NCBI GenBank assembly: GCA_000437755.1
Contig: FR900129.1
Coordinates: 1-7,643 of the forward strand
Length of the DNA: 7,643 bases
From: Roseburia sp. CAG:303
GTDB taxonomy: Bacteria; Bacillota; Clostridia; Lachnospirales; Lachnospiraceae
Reading direction: 5' to 3'
The notes under the pieces were generated by a model. The model did not search any database, was not told the origin of the DNA, and saw only the letters and a program-made list of their open reading frames with translations. The position numbers and the translations under genes were made by a program. This document shows positions 3,928 through 7,643 of the stretch, one piece after another (positions within the stretch are counted from its first letter, which is position 1; each line of letters starts with the position of its first letter).

Positions 3928-5307
3928 ATGTTTTTATCAGATACAATCGCAGCAATATCGACCGGTATGACAAATTCAGGCATTGGGATTATAAGGATAT
4001 CAGGAGGTGAAGCTTTTGATGTGGCCGACAGGATTTTCCAGCCATGTAAAGGTACGAAAAAAGTTTCTGAGATGAAGAGTCACACGGTACATTATGGAAA
4101 AATCGTTTCTAAAGGAACAGTAATTGACGAAGTTTTATTAACAGTCATGAAAGCACCAAATACATATACAAAAGAAAATATTGTAGAAATCAACTGCCAC
4201 GGAGGAGTAGTGGTAGTAAATAAAATTATGGAAATTGTACTGGAAAACGGAGCAAGACCGGCAGAACCAGGAGAATATACCAAAAGAGCTTTTTTAAATG
4301 GAAGAATTGACCTGTCACAGGCGGAGGCAGTTATCGATGTAATTAATGCAAAGAATGAATATGCATTATCCAATTCCGTAAACCAGCTTCAGGGGCGGAT
4401 ATCGGAAAAAATCGTCAGCCTGCGAACAGAAATTATGCATAATATTGCATATATAGAGGCCGCATTGGATGATCCGGAACATATCAGTTTGGATGAATAT
4501 TCGGAGGAACTGAAAAAAACAGTGGATAAAATAAAAGGTGAACTGAAAGAATTAATTGATAATTCAGACAACCGGAGAGTTGTCTATGAAGGAATTAAGA
4601 CGGTTATTCTCGGAAAGCCAAATGCCGGAAAATCATCATTCCTGAATTCCCTGATCGGGGAGGAAAGAGCGATTGTTACAGATATTGAAGGTACAACCAG
4701 GGATATTCTGGAAGAACATGTCATAATACATGGAATCAGCCTGAATATTATCGACACGGCAGGAATCAGGGAAACTGAGGATAAAGTAGAACAGATAGGT
4801 GTGGAACGGGCAAAGAAATGTGCGGATACAGCGGATTTAATTATTTATATCGTAGATTCATCCAGGGAATTGGATGAAAGTGATAAAGAAATTTTAGAAT
4901 TAATTAAAGAAAAGAAAGTAATTATATTATATAATAAATGTGATTTAGTTCCTGCAATACAGCCGCAGGAGCTGAAGAAAATAACAAATGCTCCTGTAAT
5001 AAAGATTTCGGCAAAACAGGGAGATGGAATGGATCTATTTGAAAAGACATTAAAAGACATGTTCTTTGCCGGAAATCTGAATATAAATGATGAAGTATTT
5101 ATTACAAATGCAAGACAGAAGAATGATATTCGGAAGGCATATGAAAGTATCGAGATGGTAGAAGAGGGAATCCGAGGCGGAATGTCGGAAGATTTCTTTA
5201 CCATTGATTTAATGAATGCATATGAAGCACTGGGAAGAGTCATTGGTGAGGCTGTGGAAGATGATTTGGTAGATACTATATTCCAAAAGTTTTGTATGGG
5301 TAAATAA
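3928..5307 (+). CDS. mnmE: tRNA modification GTPase MnmE (TrmE)
   Basis: MnmE and MnmG together install the carboxymethylaminomethyl (or aminomethyl) group at C5 of uridine 34 in certain tRNAs, using a methylene-tetrahydrofolate unit. The 459-residue product has the family length and order. An N-terminal folate-binding domain (about 1-118, with EINCHGG at 87-93 and PGEYTKRAFLNGRIDLSQAE at 114-133) is followed by a helical domain with a GTPase inserted near 220-380. Nucleotide motifs are GKPNAGKSS (229-237), GTTRD (255-259), DTAG (276-279), NKCD (336-339) and SAK (361-363). The C-terminal Cys motif is intact as FCMGK (455-459), where FCIGK is more usual; Cys456 is kept. The start is ATG with AGGAGGA (3917-3923) in front. 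The gene leads the mnmE-mnmG-rsmG cluster, and mnmG begins 24 nt after its stop. Its promoter is not evident, because a terminator lies directly upstream. Confidence 0.98.
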   Translation: MFLSDTIAAISTGMTNSGIGIIRISGGEAFDVADRIFQPCKGTKKVSEMKSHTVHYGKIVSKGTVIDEVLLTVMKAPNTYTKENIVEINCHGGVVVVNKIMEIVLENGARPAEPGEYTKRAFLNGRIDLSQAEAVIDVINAKNEYALSNSVNQLQGRISEKIVSLRTEIMHNIAYIEAALDDPEHISLDEYSEELKKTVDKIKGELKELIDNSDNRRVVYEGIKTVILGKPNAGKSSFLNSLIGEERAIVTDIEGTTRDILEEHVIIHGISLNIIDTAGIRETEDKVEQIGVERAKKCADTADLIIYIVDSSRELDESDKEILELIKEKKVIILYNKCDLVPAIQPQELKKITNAPVIKISAKQGDGMDLFEKTLKDMFFAGNLNINDEVFITNARQKNDIRKAYESIEMVEEGIRGGMSEDFFTIDLMNAYEALGRVIGEAVEDDLVDTIFQKFCMGK

Positions 5308-5331
5308 CCGGATAAGAGAGAGAGGAAAGAA

Positions 5332-7239
5332 ATGCAGAGTTACGTTGAAGAAAATTATGATGTGCTTGTCGTTGGTGCAGGGCATGCAGGCTGTGAAGCT
5401 GCACTTGCGGCTGCAAGACTTGGTTTAAATACAATTATGTTTACCGTGAGTGTTGACAGTATTGCACTGATGCCCTGTAATCCGAATGTAGGAGGAAGTT
5501 CCAAAGGACATCTGGTAAGGGAGATTGATGCATTAGGCGGAGAAATGGGAAAAAATATTGATAAGACATTTATCCAGTCAAAGATGTTAAATTCATCCAA
5601 AGGACCGGCAGTACATTCGCTCAGGGCGCAGGCTGATAAGAGGGAATATTCCCAGGAAATGAGAAATACACTTGAAAATACGGAGAATCTTACCATACGT
5701 CAGGCAGAAGTGGCAGAGCTTATTGTAGAGGACGGAAAGATAAAAGGTGCAAAGACTTATTCCGGTGCAGTTTATCATACACAAGCAGTTGTATTATGTA
5801 CCGGAACTTATTTAAAAGCGAGATGTATCTATGGAGATGTGAGCAATCCTACCGGACCAAACGGGCTGCAGGCAGCAAATCATCTGACGGATTCCTTAAA
5901 AGCCCTGGGAATCGAAATGTTCCGTTTTAAAACAGGAACTCCGGCGAGGGTGGATAAGAGAAGCATTGATTTTTCTAAGATGGAAGAGCAGTTTGGAGAT
6001 GAAAGGGTAGTACCATTTTCGTTTTCAACCGATCCGGAGAGTGTGCAGAAAGAACAGGTTTCCTGCTGGCTGACGTATACTAATCCGGAAACACATAAAA
6101 TTATCAAGGATAATATCGATCGTTCCCCATTGTTTTCCGGAATGATTGAAGGAACAGGACCGCGTTACTGTCCTTCGATTGAAGATAAAGTCATGAAATT
6201 TGCGGATAAGGAGAGGCATCAGGTATTTATTGAACCGGAGGGATTGTATACCAATGAAATGTATCTGGGCGGAATGTCAAGTTCCCTGCCGGAAGATGTC
6301 CAGTATAAAATGTATCGTACCGTACCGGGACTGGAAAATGTAAAAATCGTAAGAAATGCATATGCGATTGAATATGACTGTATCAATCCGAGACAGTTGC
6401 TTCCGACACTGGAATTTAAAGAAATAAAGGGATTATTCAGTGGCGGTCAGTTTAATGGAAGCTCAGGATATGAAGAGGCAGCAGCACAGGGTTTAATCGC
6501 CGGTATGAATGCAGCACTCGAAGTACTTGGTAAAGAACAGGTAATTATTGACCGGTCAGAGGGATATATCGGAGTTCTGATCGACGATCTGGTTACCAAA
6601 GAAAATCATGAGCCATACAGGATGATGACTTCAAGGGCCGAGTATCGTCTGCTGTTAAGACAGGATAATGCAGATTTGAGACTTACTCCGATTGGATATC
6701 GGGCAGGACTTGTTTCAAAGGAAAGATATGAATATGTGGAAACAAAGCGGAAATTAATCCAGGAAGAAATCGAAAGACTTGAACATGTATTAATTGGAGC
6801 AAATAAAAATACACAGGAATTTTTAATGAAGCATAATAGTTCAGAATTAAAGACTGGTTCTAATCTGGCGGAATTAATAAGAAGACCGGAACTGGACTAT
6901 GCTGCAGTGGAAGAACTGGATGAAGAACGCAGGGAATTGCCGGCAGATGTTATTGAACAGGTAAATATCAATATAAAATATGAGGGCTATATTACAAGAC
7001 AGTTAAAACAGGTGGAACAGTTTAAAAAACTGGAAGGAAAGAAACTCAGAGCTGATTTTGACTATTCCGAAGTACAGGGAATGAGAAAAGAAGCCGTACA
7101 GAAACTGAATTTATATAAACCGCTTTCTATCGGACAGGCTTCCAGAATTTCCGGTGTGTCTCCAGCGGATATCTCTGTTTTACTGGTTTATCTGGAGCAG
7201 TTCAGGGCAAGGAGAAATGGAGGAAACAGTGAAGAATAA
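5332..7239 (+). CDS. mnmG: tRNA uridine-5-carboxymethylaminomethyl modification enzyme MnmG (GidA)
   Basis: MnmG is the FAD- and NADH-dependent partner of MnmE in wobble-uridine modification. The 635-residue product is full length. An N-terminal Rossmann fold gives VLVVGAGHAGCEAALAAARL (11-30, GxGxxG at 15-20). Both conserved cysteines are present: Cys49 in MPCNPNVGGSSKGH and Cys280 in GTGPRYCPSIEDKV, equivalent to the catalytic pair of the E. coli enzyme. The second family signature, GGQFNGSSGYEEAAAQGLIA, is at 371-390. The C-terminal helical domain, which contacts MnmE and tRNA, contains KYEGYITRQ (549-557) and SIGQASRISGVSPADIS (599-615). The ATG is preceded by AGAGAGGAAAG at normal spacing. 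The last 11 nt overlap the start of rsmG, so the two are translationally linked. Confidence 0.98.
   Translation: MQSYVEENYDVLVVGAGHAGCEAALAAARLGLNTIMFTVSVDSIALMPCNPNVGGSSKGHLVREIDALGGEMGKNIDKTFIQSKMLNSSKGPAVHSLRAQADKREYSQEMRNTLENTENLTIRQAEVAELIVEDGKIKGAKTYSGAVYHTQAVVLCTGTYLKARCIYGDVSNPTGPNGLQAANHLTDSLKALGIEMFRFKTGTPARVDKRSIDFSKMEEQFGDERVVPFSFSTDPESVQKEQVSCWLTYTNPETHKIIKDNIDRSPLFSGMIEGTGPRYCPSIEDKVMKFADKERHQVFIEPEGLYTNEMYLGGMSSSLPEDVQYKMYRTVPGLENVKIVRNAYAIEYDCINPRQLLPTLEFKEIKGLFSGGQFNGSSGYEEAAAQGLIAGMNAALEVLGKEQVIIDRSEGYIGVLIDDLVTKENHEPYRMMTSRAEYRLLLRQDNADLRLTPIGYRAGLVSKERYEYVETKRKLIQEEIERLEHVLIGANKNTQEFLMKHNSSELKTGSNLAELIRRPELDYAAVEELDEERRELPADVIEQVNINIKYEGYITRQLKQVEQFKKLEGKKLRADFDYSEVQGMRKEAVQKLNLYKPLSIGQASRISGVSPADISVLLVYLEQFRARRNGGNSEE
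7219..7223 (+). promoter_or_regulatory. Ribosome binding site for rsmG inside mnmG
   Basis: GGAGG lies 5 nt before GTG 7229. The alternative in-frame ATG at 7217 has AAGGAG only 2 nt away, which is too close, so the GTG start is preferred. Confidence 0.7.
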
Positions 7240-7643
7240 GACAGATATATTTATCCGGAAATTAAAGCAGATAGATGTAACACTCGATCAGAAACAAATG
7301 GAACGGTTTGAATTATATTATGAAATGCTGATTGAAAAAAATAAAGTTATGAATCTGACTGCAATTACAGAACCGGAGGAAGTCATAGACAAGCACTTTG
7401 TGGATAGTCTTGCAATCAATAAAATCGTTGATTTAAAAAATGTGAAAAGTGTGATAGACATAGGAACTGGGGCAGGATTTCCAGGAATTCCGTTGAAAAT
7501 TGCATTCCCGTGGCTTGAGATTACATTGCTGGATTCTTTGAATAAGAGAATTAAATTCCTGGATGAAGTAGTGGATGCATTAAGACTGGAACAGATAAAA
7601 TGTATTCATGGACGAAGCGAGGATATTGCCAGACAGGAAGAGC
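7229..7643 (+). CDS. rsmG: 16S rRNA (guanine-N7)-methyltransferase RsmG (GidB), C-terminus beyond the right edge
   Basis: RsmG methylates N7 of G527 (E. coli numbering) in 16S rRNA, using S-adenosylmethionine; its loss gives low-level streptomycin resistance in several bacteria. Only the first 138 codons are visible, with no stop before the window ends. NKVMNLTAI (38-46) and DKHFVDSLA (54-62) are family motifs. VIDIGTGAGFPGIPLKIAF (75-93) is the S-adenosylmethionine-binding motif I. DSLNKRIKFLDEV (102-114) and HGRSEDIA (127-134) follow the family pattern. GTG at 7229 is chosen from its ribosome site; ATG at 7217 would add METV-like residues (MEET) in the same frame. The start lies within the end of mnmG (11-nt overlap), the usual operon junction for this pair. 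Confidence 0.95.
   Translation, partial: MKNKTDIFIRKLKQIDVTLDQKQMERFELYYEMLIEKNKVMNLTAITEPEEVIDKHFVDSLAINKIVDLKNVKSVIDIGTGAGFPGIPLKIAFPWLEITLLDSLNKRIKFLDEVVDALRLEQIKCIHGRSEDIARQEE

Noticed and set aside
1..7643. Mobile element, defence system or other accessory island
   Set aside because: All genes are collinear core genes in the conserved origin order, with no transposase, integrase, tRNA target or disrupted gene.

Overview
The window is the replication-origin neighbourhood of a low-GC Gram-positive (Firmicutes) chromosome. The gene order dnaA (divergent) - oriC - rpmH - rnpA - yidD - yidC/oxaA - jag (khpB) - mnmE - mnmG - rsmG is the conserved origin cluster. The AT-rich codon use, the strong AGGAGG ribosome sites and the protein sequences, including a YidC with a large acidic insertion, fit a member of the Clostridia. 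Lachnospiraceae is my best guess, but this is inference and not proven by any marker here.

Layout. Bases 1-319 hold the 5' end of dnaA on the minus strand. Bases 320-796 are non-coding and hold the origin: seven exact DnaA boxes (TTWTCCACA) within 427-737, several near-matches, a perfect 18-bp inverted repeat carrying two facing consensus boxes, a 25-bp direct repeat, and A-rich flanks. A dnaA promoter faces left out of this region and a near-perfect sigma-A promoter faces right into rpmH. Bases 797-3904 carry a first rightward cluster: ribosomal protein L34, an internal terminator-like hairpin, RNase P protein, YidD, YidC and Jag/KhpB, closed by a strong intrinsic terminator. Bases 3928-7643 carry a second cluster, mnmE-mnmG-rsmG, with rsmG cut by the right edge.

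Functionally the window joins replication initiation (DnaA and its sites), ribosome and tRNA production (L34, RNase P protein), membrane protein insertion (YidC, YidD, with the RNA-binding Jag alongside), tRNA wobble-uridine modification (MnmE with MnmG) and 16S rRNA methylation (RsmG).

Nothing here looks like a mobile element, defence system, CRISPR array or an undescribed multi-gene system; every gene is a well-known core gene. The points worth a second look are the origin architecture (palindrome, repeated box module, possible DnaA site on the rpmH -35), a roughly 160-residue acidic extracytoplasmic insertion in YidC, a terminator placed only 18 nt before mnmE, and several start codons where the ribosome site changes the obvious choice.
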